DNA of 64,000 bases from Purpureocillium takamizusanense (taxonomy: Eukaryota; Ascomycota; Sordariomycetes; Hypocreales; Ophiocordycipitaceae): NCBI RefSeq assembly GCF_022605165.1, contig NC_063071.1:3030300-3094299 (forward strand). Reading direction: 5' to 3'. Shown here one piece after another: positions 11,368 to 23,400 of this stretch. The notes under the pieces are model-generated. The model was not told where the DNA came from, did no database searches, and saw only the letters and a list, made by a program, of their open reading frames with translations. Within the stretch, counting starts at the first letter, position 1; each line of letters starts with the position of its first letter. Made by a program: the position numbers and the translations under genes.

Positions 11368-13510
11368 TCAGGAGCGGTAGTTTACGCCAAAAACCTGAAA
11401 CTTCGTAGCTTCGCCGTTCCAGTATACCTTGCCAACATCACGGCACTTCTTGTTTCCCCCATCGGTTTTAGTGAAGCCGACATGACCTCCCTCTTTCGTG
11501 CTGAGCGTATACACGGATCCAGAAGCCGAGTACGTAAAGATGATCTCCTGCGCTTGGTTGCGGTCTTTGGTGAGGCCACCACCTCTCGCAATATACATCA
11601 TATCAAGAGCGGATTGAAGGTAGTAGCTGTTTCCGAAGCGATTGCCGTCCGAGCTATGAAGGATCCAGCGTTGTTTAATTTCGTCATGCTTCTCGTACTT
11701 CTGGACGGCAAGGACCTTGCCCTCGCTGTTGCGAGCCAGGGCCAGTCCGTTGCCCTCGATGGTGACAAAGCGACCCTCTGTGATGGCTCCACGCACCAGC
11801 TTGTAGCCATTCTCGACGAGCGAAGCCATGTCCTGCTCAAGGTTTTTGGCGCCGTAAGGGATGGAGGGATAATTTCCATGAGCAAAACCTTTCTGGCATT
11901 TGGCCGGTCCTACCCACGGTCCCGACAAGGAGCCCAGTGACAAGTTACCGCTCCAGTTGTTGTCCGGGCGGGGTTCGGGGGTACGAACGGAGCTGATGTG
12001 GGGTAGTGAGTAGTCGGGGTTCTCGAAGTCGAACGCGTTGACCATATCGGTCATATGCTGGCGGCGCCACGGTGTAATGCCAGTTGCGCTCATTTTGTAG
12101 CCATTTGCTTTGGCCCAGGCCTCAATGAACATAATGTCCGACGTGTGGTCGCCAGTCTCAGTAAAGACGTGGCCGCCACGAGTCCAGGGGGACACAATGA
12201 AGCGAGGGACACGAGGGCCTAGTTGGGTTGTCAGTTTCAATACTACTACTCTTGTGCTTGCTTCGGCTACGAAGCCTTGCAACACGTACCGGGGCCGATC
12301 GGAACAACACCGTTCGCAGGGTTGAAGGGGTCTTCAATCCATTCACCGGTGGCATCGCTTGGCGCGACGGGAGGGATGACGTGATCAGCCCAGCCACCTT
12401 GCTCATCGTAGCTAACAATGAGGGCCGTTTCGTTATAAATGGGGCTATGCATGACGGCGTCTATGATGTTTTTATGCAGCCAGGCGCCGTCGATGGGCAT
12501 GTTTGGGGCGTGTTCTGACTGCTCGGCTGGCCCCACGATCCAGCTGACCTGGGGCAGAGTGCCATTCGCGCATGCGTCATAAAAGGCCTGTAGACCAGGG
12601 AAGGAAATGCCGTTATCGCGAAGCACGTTGCCTTTGGGAGCGTCCTGATATTGCTTAAAGTAGGCAAGCATGTTGTCTTCAAAGTTATCGAAGTCTTGCC
12701 AAACGCGCCACGAGATTCCGGCTTCCTCGAGGTGCTCTGGGACGGTCTTGTGAACGAAAGGGAAACAATTGACCTTTGGTCGGTCGCACCCGGGGCTGGC
12801 CCGGTTAGAGAGAATATTTCCCTCTTCGCCATTAGGGTTAGTGGGCGAGCCTTTCGTATTGACGGAGCCGCTCATCCACATAATGCGGTTGGGGTCCGTC
12901 ACGCCGAGTATACTTTGGTGCGAATTGTCCATGATGGTCCAGCCGTTAGCGATGTCCCAATGCGTCTGCACATCACTTTGCGTATAGTATCCCATACTAT
13001 AGTCGGTATCATATAGTGCCCACCCGTCGCCCTTGCCGCTATTCCAGGCGCCGTGCATGGCCTCCCAGCCGTTAGAGCCGCCACCCATGCACTGGGTTGC
13101 TTCCGGCCAGTCACCACCAAGGTAGTTGATATGCCAGGGAGTCATGGAAGTGACTCCATTCTTGGGCGTCTTTATCTTTCTGGGAGTCACGTAGTGAGAA
13201 ATTAATGCTTTCGGTCCAACATGATGGCATCTTTGCTTACTGCTTCCAGACGGGCACGCCCTCGTTGGTCCGGACGTTTGGATCGCCAAAGTTGCGTGTA
13301 CCGGGCATGGTGCCAAAGTACTGAGTCAAGTTATTACATCCTGCACCTAAAGAGAATGAGGCGAAGGGAAGGTCGTTCGAGTATACATACGTGGTCAAAA
13401 GAGCGGTTCTCCTGCATGAAAAGAATAATGTGTTTTATGTCTTTGAGTGACCCGCCCTGCACGGTGGCAGCCGAGGCCAAGATGAAGCCACTCAGTATTG
13501 AGTACCACAT
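11368..13510 (-). CDS. Secreted phospholipase C (phosphoesterase family)
   Basis: Four exons, 13510-13391, 13320-13241, 13179-12290 and 12218-11368, close in frame at 1941 nt (646 residues). The start MWYSILSGF gives a classical signal peptide (hydrophobic core, cut near residue 15-18). The phosphoesterase domain begins with HIILFMQENRSFDHYFG and GTRNFGDPN, the signature of bacterial and fungal non-haemolytic, phosphatidylcholine-type phospholipase C. NYLGGDWPEATQCM, YNETALIVSYDEQGGWADHV and PRVPRFIVSPW follow. About residue 430 onward is the C-terminal beta-rich region of this family. The enzyme cleaves phospholipid head groups and is expected outside the cell. Related fungal genes are linked to phosphate scavenging and host contact. 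I see no damage. Confidence 0.93.
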
Positions 13511-14989
13511 GTTGAATTTTGTTGTTTCTTGACCAAACTTCCGTCTCAACTAGGACGGGGTGAGTGAGTGCCAGAGCAACAGGAGGGGGCCTTGCGTGGT
13601 TATTAATGAGATACACATCGGCCAAGGACCGACTTCCTCATTCACCCAGTGCATACGACGCGGAACCAGTTTGCCGGCACTAGCCCTAGGCCGCATTTTA
13701 CCCTTCACGTGTGGGCTATCAATTCGACGATGGGAGGCGGTCCCCGCCATGTACGGCGGGCCTGCCAGACATGGCATCAAGTGTTGGAGACGGACTCATC
13801 GACCTTCTACTTACCGCAATACCGGAAACAACGGGGCCTGCACTGAGAGCAACAGAAGAGCCAACCAATTAATGGCGCAGGATGCAGCACGATCTGGGGT
13901 CTGATGGCTCTGGTGTGGAGAGACCTATCTAGCGAGGTTCATTACCAATACAAGTCTACGGAAAGCAGTGAAGGCATGGTGCAGATGCTATGTCTGACAA
14001 CCCTAGTGCGGCAATTGGCCGAGAGGATTGGCGCACGGCAGCCCAGTTACCCAAGACGTTAGGACAGTGTTGAGATGCCTACGAAGGCGAGAATATAAGG
14101 CGCTGGCACTACGCAGACGAATCGGACCACTGGAGGAGATGACCCTACCCGCCGGCCGAACGGCGACAGCGTGACATTGTCTCTTCATGTAGCGCGGCGC
14201 CGGCGCGAAAAGGTCTGGTGTCCGTGCCACGGAGGGCGGGCGTCATGACTGGCGATACAGTAGCGGGCACGGGCGCACGTGTTCGGCGATGCGACCCTTC
14301 GTTGACGTGTTGGAGATGCTTTCGTTGTCTAGCGTGCTAGAAGGACTCGACGTAACTTGATGTTGTAACGCACCCACCGCACATGTGTCGAACAGGATCC
14401 CAGTGCCGTGAGTGATACATGCGTAGCTTTTGGTAGCTGTGTATGTAAGCGGTGGAACGGATGGACAAGATATGTAGGAACTAAGTTAGTGCGAGTCGAC
14501 AACGGCTGGCGGCTATGTCCTATCCAACGAGAGCGCCCACGTGCGCGGGGCGGCCCACGAGGATCATCACCAACACACTCTACTTGTCAATCACACGGGC
14601 ATTCGATATCTTCCTGGGCCGTGGCATTCTCCGCTGATTCCATGGTATACATATACTTGCTTGGCTTGACTGGTCCCGGTCGTGGCACACGTGCTCTCTC
14701 GGATTGACGGACAGGGAAATAGCTCATGACCCTCCATATTAATGTTCCCCCGGACGTTCCCAACCAACCAGCGCTGCGACATTTCCCATATACATGTGGT
14801 CCTAGAATTTACCAGGGGCAGGGTCTTCGCAGTGCCGACGTTCTTTCCTACTTTGCTCCCAATGAGACGTTGCGCTCGTGCCCAATTGCTTCGTTGTCTC
14901 GAACGGGCGCTCGGTCCGGTTTGGACGACCTGGTGAGCAGCTTATTATTAGCCACTTGTGGCGCTAGGTTTGCACTGAGAGTGAAGCTC
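13511..14989. other. Intergenic, no gene supported
   Basis: About 1.5 kb between the divergent phospholipase and oxidase genes. It must hold both promoters. Short frames have no recognisable content, including an 88-codon extension in frame with the oxidase from 14726, which is judged to be leader sequence. Confidence 0.5.
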
Positions 14990-17194
14990 ATGGAGTCGGC
15001 GGTTGATGGTCGAGAGAAGTTCGTGAGGCGCAGTCGCCATGAATGGTTCGCATGGCTGTGTCTTTGGCTGACGATTCCCATCATCTGCTTTGGACTTTAT
15101 ACCACTATTGTCCAGAACAAATGGGGAGTCTCGTTGCCGCAAAGCTCCCGGCTTCCCGATGGTGGCCACAACAGTGACACCGCACTGCCGCAAAGCCACC
15201 ACGAACCCGGCGGCGACCTCCACGTTAACGACCCGTCCGTATTGCACCCGGACCATCATATATTTCGCCAACCACGCAGTATTCGCCTAAGGTGGAACAT
15301 TACGAAGCAAGGACGCAGGCCTGATGGCGTGCTCAAGGATGTTTATCTCATCAATGGTAACTTTGCTCTCCATGGGCATACGAGAAGGGTTGCTAAGTGA
15401 CTATCAGGTCAATTCCCTGGCCCGACAATAGAAGCGCGATCGGGAGACCAAATTGAGGTCACAATCACTAACAACATTGACACGGATACTGGCGAGGGGC
15501 TTGCCATACACTGGCACGGCATGTTCATGAAAGGTCGGTCCGCGTTGACCTTGCACGCGTGCCAACATTCGTCTGCTAACAACGCAACCCACACCCAGAA
15601 GCCAATGAAATGGATGGTGTAGTCGGTGTGACACAATGTTCTATACCTCCTGCCGCCTCGTTTACCTATACATTTCGAGTTCATCCAGACCAACATGGAA
15701 CATTCTGGTACCATGCACATTCTGCGGTACAACGAGCAGACGGTCTGTACGGCGGCTTCGTTGTTCACAAGCCTGTGGATCAAGACGGACAAAATGACCC
15801 ATCGCTCTACCAGTACGATAGCGAAAAGTTGCTACTCATTGGTGACTGGTATCATGCTAGTGCCGATGCCGTCCTCGCCGAATATAAAGATTTCCGTAAT
15901 TTTGCATATGAGGTAAGCCCGGATGTTGGTGGCTCCATGTTCATTCAGATCCTAATGCAAAACGCAGCCAGCTCCAGATTCCTTGCTCATTAATGGTCAT
16001 GGATCATACAACTGTTCGGACGCCCGCCCTGGAGCCCCGGTTGACTGCGTGGAAGTTCCAGTCCCCGTGGTCCGTGTCCCAGGCAAGAGGGCTACACGGT
16101 TGCGGGTAATCAATACTGGGTCATCTACAGGATACTCTCTTCAACTAAAAAAAGCCACCTTTCAGCTGATTACAGTCGATGGAGGCGGAAGGGTATCGGA
16201 TGAAACACCACAGACACCTACCATCGGAGTTGTTTACCCCGGTCAGCGGGCTGACCTCCTTCTGGTTCCGGACGACCGTTCCACCCGAGATACAGATGCC
16301 ACCATCTCGGTCATCCTAGATCAAGAGTTTGTCTCCCAATGCTTCTAGGTACACTGACATTGGCTTAATAATACAGATTAATGCCTCTTTGGAATCCTGC
16401 GCTTACAAGCAAACAATCTTTCTCACTTGCTTGGTCCGATTCCCTCGATACGACATTCCGCCGCAAGACAAACGGCATGCGTATCGTCAACATCTATGAT
16501 CTCGCTGATATACAAGCCCCTCATGTTCCAACCGCATATACGCTGCGAAATGCGCCAGATGAGATTGCACTGCTCTATACCAGTCTCGCGATCAACTCAT
16601 TTAAAGACGATGAGCCATGGGGTGAGCTCAACCATACATCATGGGTGTGGGAAAACCCGAAGGCAAAGCCTTTGTTAGCCATGAACAAGGCAGACTGGGA
16701 GAATGGCACTGTTCAAGCCAATCCCATGAGAAGCTTCCATGTTCCGTGGTTTGAGGCTGATAATGAGAGATGGTTGGAGCTGATTGTAAACAACGTTGAC
16801 GACAAGGGCCATCCGTTTCACCTGGTACGCAGCGCTTAGGAGGAGCCCGGCAGCACAATCTGACAACTCAGCTAACATCAAGCATCGGCAGCACGGATAT
16901 GACTTCTACGTCGTCGCTTCGCGTCAGCCTAGCGCACGTGGGAAAACATATAACCCCTTTGACGAAGCGCACCAGGCATATAAAGATCGGAATCTGGACA
17001 CCCCAGTGAAAAGAGATACAGTATATATTAAGCCACAGGGCCACGTTGTGTTGCGTTTCCAGCTGCACAACGCCGGACTGTGGCTCTTGCATTGCCATGT
17101 TCTATGGCATCAGGCGGTCGGGATGGGCATGGTGATACAGATCGGCAATGTGACACAGGAGACGGCGAAGAAAGCCGGGGAGTCTTGTAAATAA
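14990..17194 (+). CDS. Multicopper oxidase (laccase-like) with N-terminal membrane anchor
   Basis: Six exons: 14990-15356, 15408-15533, 15599-15912, 15968-16326, 16377-16824 and 16892-17194. All are GT-AG and total 1917 nt (638 residues). Residues about 19-42 form one hydrophobic segment after a basic N-terminus (RRSRHEW), a type II signal anchor or uncleaved signal. Copper motifs are complete: HWHG near residue 157, WYHAHS near 200, HPFHLHGYDF around 538 (split by the last intron) and HCHVLWHQAVGMGM near 604. The position expected for the type-1 axial ligand is Met, which in the family usually means lower redox potential. The enzyme oxidises phenols or metals with reduction of oxygen to water. 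Class is not certain: laccase-like, or an iron-transport oxidase without its usual C-terminal anchor. Confidence 0.92.
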
Positions 17195-17587
17195 TAACGA
17201 TTAATCTCGTTCCCAGGATGTAGTTGGAGGACCACCACCTCTGCCGGCAGTAGACATAGACTAAAACGGCTGAATTAGAACTCAATTATAAAGCTGGCTT
17301 TACATGATTATTAAATATATCTATTAAGTAATACTAGGAATCTAAGTAGAGAGTACTAGCCGCATAGATATTCCACTCTTATTTTTTTCGAGTTAATTAT
17401 ATGCTATATAGCCGCATCCCACATCCTATATATAAAGGTGCGTAAGCGTAACTTAACATTAATATACGAGATCAGCCCTCCACGCTTAACTAAAAAGGAC
17501 CAACGCCGCTACTTACCTAAAGCCTCCTCGTGTCAGCCTGGACACCCACAGGCAAGGACGCCGTCCTCCGCAAAACAAGGACTGGAG
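17195..17587. other. AT-rich intergenic stretch
   Basis: About 0.4 kb, clearly richer in A/T than the flanking genes between about 17270 and 17450, with many TA steps. No coding potential. It may be a decayed repeat or simply promoter. Confidence 0.45.
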
Positions 17588-18460
17588 ATGCCAGCGCCCT
17601 TGTTCACGCCGTTCCGGAGACTTCCACCCGAGCTGCGGCTCAAGATATGGAAGCACGCGCTGGCAATCGCGACGGCTGGCAGAATGATCCGAGTCGCCGT
17701 CTGCCACGAACTCCAGGTGATGATGCACGCTTGCGTCACGGGGGACGGACAATTCTGCGGCAATCACGGCCACTGCCCGAGATACGTGCAAGGGGCATCA
17801 CTTGACTGCTCCAACTGCATGGCCGACGGCTACTTTTGCTCCCACGACGCGTTCCCCGAGCCCGAGGACCCAGCGTCGCGCGAGGCGCTGCAAAGCCTCT
17901 GCCTCGCATGCCGCGAATCTAGGGGCGTCGTGACTTCATCGCCTTACGCCCGGCAGCTGCGCGTATATCGCAGGTGTTGGCATCCAGAAGTCCAGTCGAA
18001 GCTCGTGCGCTCCGATCCTGCAAGCGACACACTCCTGGTCCTCGACGTGCCTGACATGAGCCGCGGCCACCGACCTGCGACGCCATCGGACGAGAGCCTT
18101 GCACGAGAGGCGACTCCGTCTCAGCCAAAGGATTTTCCTGGGGACCAATACCTGTTTCGGCGGTTTCGCGACGCCCTGTCGTCCTTTGAGCGTGTCGCGT
18201 TCCGCTACGAAGGGCTGCAGCGGACCGATAGACGGAACGAGTTCGTAACGACACCCGACTTCGCGGGCTTGCTGTTCTTCCTTGACTCTATGAAAGCACT
18301 GTACGCCTGGCCCGATCCAAGGTTCTGGGCCGATGTCATCGCGAACGCCACCGTGGATGATGTTGGGAGCCTTGCGCCGCCAGAGGAAGCCGAGGAAGCT
18401 CCAGCCGTCTCCTTTTTGGCCCAACAGGTCGAGGACCTCATAGGCGACTACAGAGGCTAG
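17588..18460 (+). CDS. 2EXR-domain protein, possibly shortened by a TAG
   Basis: Single exon, 290 residues to the first stop. Residues 5-25 (FTPFRRLPPELRLKIWKHAL) are the 2EXR signature, a domain of unknown function abundant in filamentous ascomycetes, often in fungal-specific families near accessory regions. A Cys-rich stretch follows at about residues 60-95. The frame remains open for 39 codons beyond the TAG at 18458-18460, ending with TGA at 18578-18580. That part reads like the C-terminus of the family (THWIPEPRDLERIG, YVPDTWLAW). The TAG could therefore be a nonsense mutation rather than the natural end. Start chosen at 17588 because the domain begins immediately after it. Confidence 0.8.
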   Translation: MPAPLFTPFRRLPPELRLKIWKHALAIATAGRMIRVAVCHELQVMMHACVTGDGQFCGNHGHCPRYVQGASLDCSNCMADGYFCSHDAFPEPEDPASREALQSLCLACRESRGVVTSSPYARQLRVYRRCWHPEVQSKLVRSDPASDTLLVLDVPDMSRGHRPATPSDESLAREATPSQPKDFPGDQYLFRRFRDALSSFERVAFRYEGLQRTDRRNEFVTTPDFAGLLFFLDSMKALYAWPDPRFWADVIANATVDDVGSLAPPEEAEEAPAVSFLAQQVEDLIGDYRG

Positions 18461-18580
18461 GCTCAAAGACAGAGGGACCATGCCCCTCGGAGCGACACGC
18501 ACTGGATACCGGAGCCGCGAGACCTGGAGCGCATCGGCTGCTACGTCCCGGATACGTGGCTCGCCTGGAGCGCACCATGA

Positions 18581-19517
18581 CCTTTGTCGACTGCAAGACG
18601 GCCGGTGGCGGATCAATGCACTCGTTCTGAATTTGCATAGAGCCGGGCATGGCGAGCCACTCGGCGTCCTATGCCATGAGCCTCTCGCGACTTGCAAGAT
18701 GGCTGGAATTGATGAGCGATCGTGCATCTGCTCGAGAGCGACCATGCATCCGCCCGAGCTGCAGTTTGCGCGACTGCTTGCGAACCTTGGCAAGGGACTT
18801 ATCGCTGAGGGCCTTGTCAGGAAGGGATCATACGCTTTAGGCAAAGGCCGTAACTTTGCCTCCGCCGCCTCGAGTAGGCACTGTAGCCGCACAGAGAGTG
18901 AGCGATCGGCGGAACCAAGATCTGGCGGGGAAGCTCGTGTAATACACGGCCAATCAAGCAATCAATCAACAATTATTTAACGTCCGGGAGTTACAGTGGT
19001 AGCTTAAGGCTCATACTGGGGCAAAGGACGGACTAAGCTACCAAATTCTTTTTTGAGGTTCGTATTGTCGTTGCATATGGTGCGGAGGCTCTCGAAACCA
19101 CCAAAGGAGCTAAAGCATTTATAGTAACTTAATGCGTAAAGCTATTCAGCCGGGTTTGTTGAAGGCTCCATGGTTAATGGTCTCTCGCCCGGATTGCTTG
19201 TGAGCCGTGAGGGGCGCAACAGGCCCTTTTGCCACCTGCAACCTACAGGCAGACCGGCAGGCAGCAAATAAAGCACAGAGGAACCGCGACGCTGCTACTA
19301 CTGTTAGTCGGGCTCGTATATAGGTACAGGCATGCGTGCTGGATGTACATGAAGCTGATGTGGTGGCCAGAGCCAGCAGCGCCTCTGCCAGATTTAGTAG
19401 CTATTTATATTGCAACCTTTGCTACTTGTCTATTCCGTCGGAGGCGGCTCTTAGTACGCGGCCATTTATTTACCTTGATGTTATTACCCCATCTGTCTCT
19501 TGTCTATATCGCCCTTG
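18581..19517. other. Intergenic, no gene supported
   Basis: About 0.9 kb upstream of the Zn2Cys6 gene. Long but featureless frames on both strands overlap the end of the 2EXR gene and are judged to be shadows. It likely holds the promoter of the regulator. Confidence 0.45.
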
Positions 19518-21434
19518 ATGTATGCCCGGGTAGCGCCCTCAGCATCGGCGGCCGAAGCCCCGTCTCCGGTCGCCGCTTATCAGCAACAGCATGCCGCCCT
19601 CGCGACTACAGCAGCAGGAGCTGCACTACCACCGCCGCCGCCGCCGGGGCAGCAGCGGCATCAGCAGCCGCCTCCGGAGACGCGCATCCAGGAGCCCTGG
19701 CGACGATCGGCCTGCGACCGCTGCCGCGCGCAAAAGTTGAGATGCGTGCGTGCCAAGGAGGACGACACCTCGAGACCCTGCACGCGGTGCCTGCGCATCC
19801 GGTATCCGTGCTTCACCAGCTCGGTCAACCCTCCTGGGAGAAATTCTAGCAGGCTGCCTCCGCCGTCAGAGTCGACTGCGTCGGCTGCGTCCTCGGCGGC
19901 GAACCGGTCCACTAGGAAGAAAGCGACCCGACGACGGGCGAGCGAGGATGTCTCCCTCGTCGCCCTGGACCAGCAGCACTCGCCCATATCAATGGGGTGG
20001 CCCTTGATCCAAGACGAGGACCAAAACGAAGAGGCTGGAGTCTTTGAAGATGGCGGCATGTTGATGCTGACGCCATCCGAGGAGAACTAGCCTATCGACT
20101 TCTTCGAATTTCTAGCCCCGATGCCACCCTTGACCTCCGCCTCGCCGCCGTCTGCATTCGACTTTGCACAGGAGCAGGACGACGCGCACGACGAGGGTGC
20201 CGTCGATATGGTCGGCCAAGACCAAATCCCCATGCCCTCTCAGACCCCGGCCTCACCTGTCCAGCGCCCCCCGGGAGTCCTGCTTGCACGGCTCCTCGAG
20301 TCCCTGTCGGCACAGCTGGTCCGGCTCAACACAGAACCCTGGGACCTGGGCGTGTGGAGCGTGACGGGCTCGACCACTGACTCTGACGAGGTCGATGTAC
20401 TTGCCGAAGAGGCGCTAACGAATGAAACGCCCGTCTTCAACCCGCTGTTGTCCATCCTCGTCAGCACGGGCAAGTTCTTGGACATCTGCAAACTGTTCAT
20501 GGCACCCGAGACCAGCGGAGGGGCCGACGAAGCATCAACGGCGACAACTACGGCCGCGGGTTCGGTAATAAGCCCCTCGGACCCAAAGAGAGGATTCTTT
20601 TCTACGCACGAGACTGGCGAGGCGAGCCGTCGCACCCAAGACACGCCCAAGCGAGCAGGACGGCCGACCATCCTACCGTCGCTTCCATCTCCCTTCTCCC
20701 TGCCTGGCTCCTCTACCCGGATTCCGTCCTCGTCCTCGTCCCTAAAAATGACCAAGACTTCTTCGTGTCCCTCCTTCCTCGCCTCACCGGGGCCGCCGAC
20801 CGGCCAGGCGACCATGACCGCTGACCAGCTGCTGACTCTGGTCTCGTGCTACCTCCAAGTGGTCACCATCTACAACGACATATTCTCGCACCTACTCTTC
20901 CAGCTTGCCCAGCCGCCACCGCCACCGTCGCCCTCTACACAGCACCCGGCGACGGTTGGCTCCATCCCCGCCCGCACAAACACACCCGCCTCGCGACAGC
21001 GACACGGCCTCCACACGCAAAAAGCCCAGCTCGCCACACACGGCAGCGCGCCGATGGTGCCCAGCCCGGTTCTGGCGGGGTTCTCTGTGCCGCTCAACGC
21101 GGGCCTGCGGATGCGGCTGCTGGTGGAGGTGGTGGAGCACCAGTTCGAGCAGATCGAGCACGCCTTAGGCCTGCCCGGCCCGTACTGCGTGTCGACGAGT
21201 CACCCGCAGCAGAGCCAACAACAGCAGCACATGGACACCGGTGGCGGGCTCCTCGCCGGCCGGAAGGCGACGACGCTACTAGAAGCCGCCATGGGCCTGG
21301 CGACTAAGATAGACGATGCTGACAAACATGCCGGCTGCGATAGCATCCGAGTCGTCGCGTCGCTACGGGGAAACCTTGGAAAGGCACAGCGAGTGCGGAG
21401 GCGTGGGGGCTACGGACTGGGGGCGACGATATAG
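19518..21434 (+). pseudogene. Zn2Cys6 transcription factor with one in-frame TAG
   Basis: One uninterrupted frame of 639 codons except for a TAG at 20088-20090. Start is the ATG at 19518. Residues about 60-95 hold the binuclear zinc cluster CDRCRAQKLRC followed by CTRCLRIRYPC (CX2CX6CX11CX2CX6C), preceded by Pro/Gln-rich sequence. After the TAG the same frame continues with the C-terminal part: GKFLDICKLF, then LLTLVSCYLQVVTIYNDIF and a helix ending HQFEQIEHALGLPGPYCVS, the pattern of AflR-type cluster regulators. The stop separates the DNA-binding part from all of this. The TAG fits a CAG (Gln) with a C to T change. The position upstream of the PKS-NRPS cluster suggests its pathway regulator. 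The truncated N-terminal product could still bind DNA. Confidence 0.85.
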
Positions 21435-22070
21435 ACGGTCGGGGATATTTTCTTACGATAAGACAAGACAGAAGAGTAGCACTAACGCGGGGGCGCACCT
21501 AACAGACTGGAGAGATGGTACGCCGAGCTTCGAGAGCAGCGCCCTGGCCTGTCTCGTGCAGTCATGCATGTAAATGTTGAAATACTAGAGTCGGACGACG
21601 AAATCCTATCTCACTCGGAGCCCTGCAGGTCGAGATCGGTTCGTCCCACCAAGCGATTTGTCCGTCTGTCTGTCTGACGTCCGTCTGTGGTGCAGTGGTC
21701 AAACGCCAATAAGTCCAACATCGCCAGTCTCGCAAACACAAAAGGGGGTTATTGGGCAACCTCGTCAATTTTACATCGGAAAGGAGGGGCACGCGATAGC
21801 TCGATGTCAGCAGATCCACAGACGACCCTTGATCTCGGTAATTTTGGCATTGGTTCAAGATTCTTATTACGGGCCTGTCACACCCAATGGTGTGAGGTAG
21901 GGATGAAACGACCCCCAACTCGTACTCGGCCACACCTCAACCTTATGTTCTGCACAAGTACGACGGCTCTATCCATGCCCTGGCATTTTGACTGAGACAA
22001 AAACCTAGGTGTTTACAGCTACGGGACAAAGCTACCCGTATTGTGCTGTTTTCCACCTCCATTTGTCAAG
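21435..22070. other. Intergenic, no gene supported
   Basis: About 0.6 kb between the convergent regulator and the oxidoreductase relic. Only short frames without motifs. Confidence 0.5.
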
Positions 22071-23400
22071 TCACGCCGCGTAGAGCGGCGAACGCTTGAT
22101 GATATCTGCGGCTTGCTCTGCGATGGCGTACAGTGTGGCGGTAGGGTGCCCGCTGACAGGGAACGGGTTGACAGACATATCGACGACGCGCTCCCGTCTT
22201 CCACAACCACTCGGCCAGCTTACCGGTCCGGATCTGCGTCGCGAGGTCAAAGTCGACGAGGTTGAAACGCGGGTCGATCCCGGGCTCGTTGATCTTGGAG
22301 ACGTTCGCTGAGGCCAGGTGGACGCTGCGGCGCGAGAAGGGATACAAGGTTCAGAACCGCGTCACCAGCGTGTCGCCACCCATGACCTGCACCACATACT
22401 CGGCCAGCGTCGTCGTCGTCCCAGACACCAGGTCGTGCTGCGCCCGCAGGACCGTCTCGACGGCGGTCGGGTGCCTCCGTCAGACGGCCGTCCAGGGGCT
22501 CTTGTTCAGCAGCGCGCCGGCGTCGCCCGATGCCGAGACGGTCTGGTCGGCCCAGGGCGGCAGCTCGTCGTGGGTGCTACTAGCAATCTCGGCGAGGTCG
22601 CTGCCGAATATGTCGGCCGAGCTGGCGAAGGTCTGTGAGTTGGCGACGCTAGTAGCTTCTGCCGTCGCGCTGTAGAGCAACGCGTTGTTTTACTGCTCCT
22701 GGAAGTTCTCGACGCCTTTGGTGCGAATAATGCCGCCTCTTTCCCTGCCTTGGGCTTCTTATTGAGACTCGGGCGGCGTGTCGGCCCAGACCAGGCGACG
22801 AGTCGCCCCTCGAATGATCTTCAGGTTCGGCCTGCCCTCCACGGGGTGCCAGTACGCCCGAGCCGCGTCAAAGCGGACGTCGTGCGGCCCGGGTCGACGT
22901 TGTGCGGGAACCCGAGCTTCTCCCACGACTTGCGAACCGTTGGCGTGAGCGTCATGCTGCCAAAGGCGGTGGCGTAGCCAGTGCGGACGGGGCCCGAGTC
23001 GCCGTGCATGGATGCGTCCAAGGTCACCCCCGCTGCCTGCAGCCCCAGGCCGGGCTTGGTGAAGTTTTTGGGCTCCTTGTTGTAAGGTTATAAGCTGGCT
23101 CAGTTCCAGCCCGCGTTCCCGAGCCTCTCCCAGTCGTCCAGCTCGGCCTCGTTGCCACGGATGTACGCCATGCCTAGCCGCCGGGACGGATTGATGTCCA
23201 TGAACATCATAGAACAAACCCACCGCCCCCAAAATTCTGCATGGGATGGCATGGACGACATTATCAGTAGGTAGGGGTGATGATTACATACCGTTGATGG
23301 CGCTGGTTCCCCCGATCGCCTTGCCCTGGCGATAGACCAACTGCTTGTTGTTTCTACCGGGCTGGGGCACCGTCTGGTATGCCCAGTCGATCTTTCGTCT
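22071..23400 (-). pseudogene. GMC oxidoreductase relic
   Basis: Minus-strand remains of a glucose-methanol-choline family flavoenzyme. In order: IDWAYQTVPQPG and YRQGKAIGGTSAING near 23300-23390, an apparent intron (donor GTATGT, acceptor CTAG), then MAYIRGNEAELDDWERLGNAGWN up to a TGA at a tryptophan position near 23102, a TAA shortly after, VTLDASMHGDSGPV, a frame change around 22870, and further pieces down to the end AEQAADIIKRSPLY and a TGA at 22071-22073. The N-terminal FAD-binding GxGxxG segment is not found, so the 5' end is lost or unreadable. Such enzymes often tailor fungal metabolites. Here it lies between the regulator and transporter of the decayed cluster. Confidence 0.75.

Noticed and set aside
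16327..16376. Apparent frameshift in the multicopper oxidase between exons 4 and 5
   Set aside because: A GTTTGT donor at 16327 joins to the CAG at 16376 and restores the frame.
17936..18961. 341-codon minus-strand frame
   Set aside because: Antisense to the 2EXR gene, with Arg/Ser/Pro-rich shadow composition and no domain.
19229..19849. 206-codon plus-strand frame overlapping the regulator start
   Set aside because: It overlaps the zinc cluster in another frame and ends without a domain; a GC-rich shadow.
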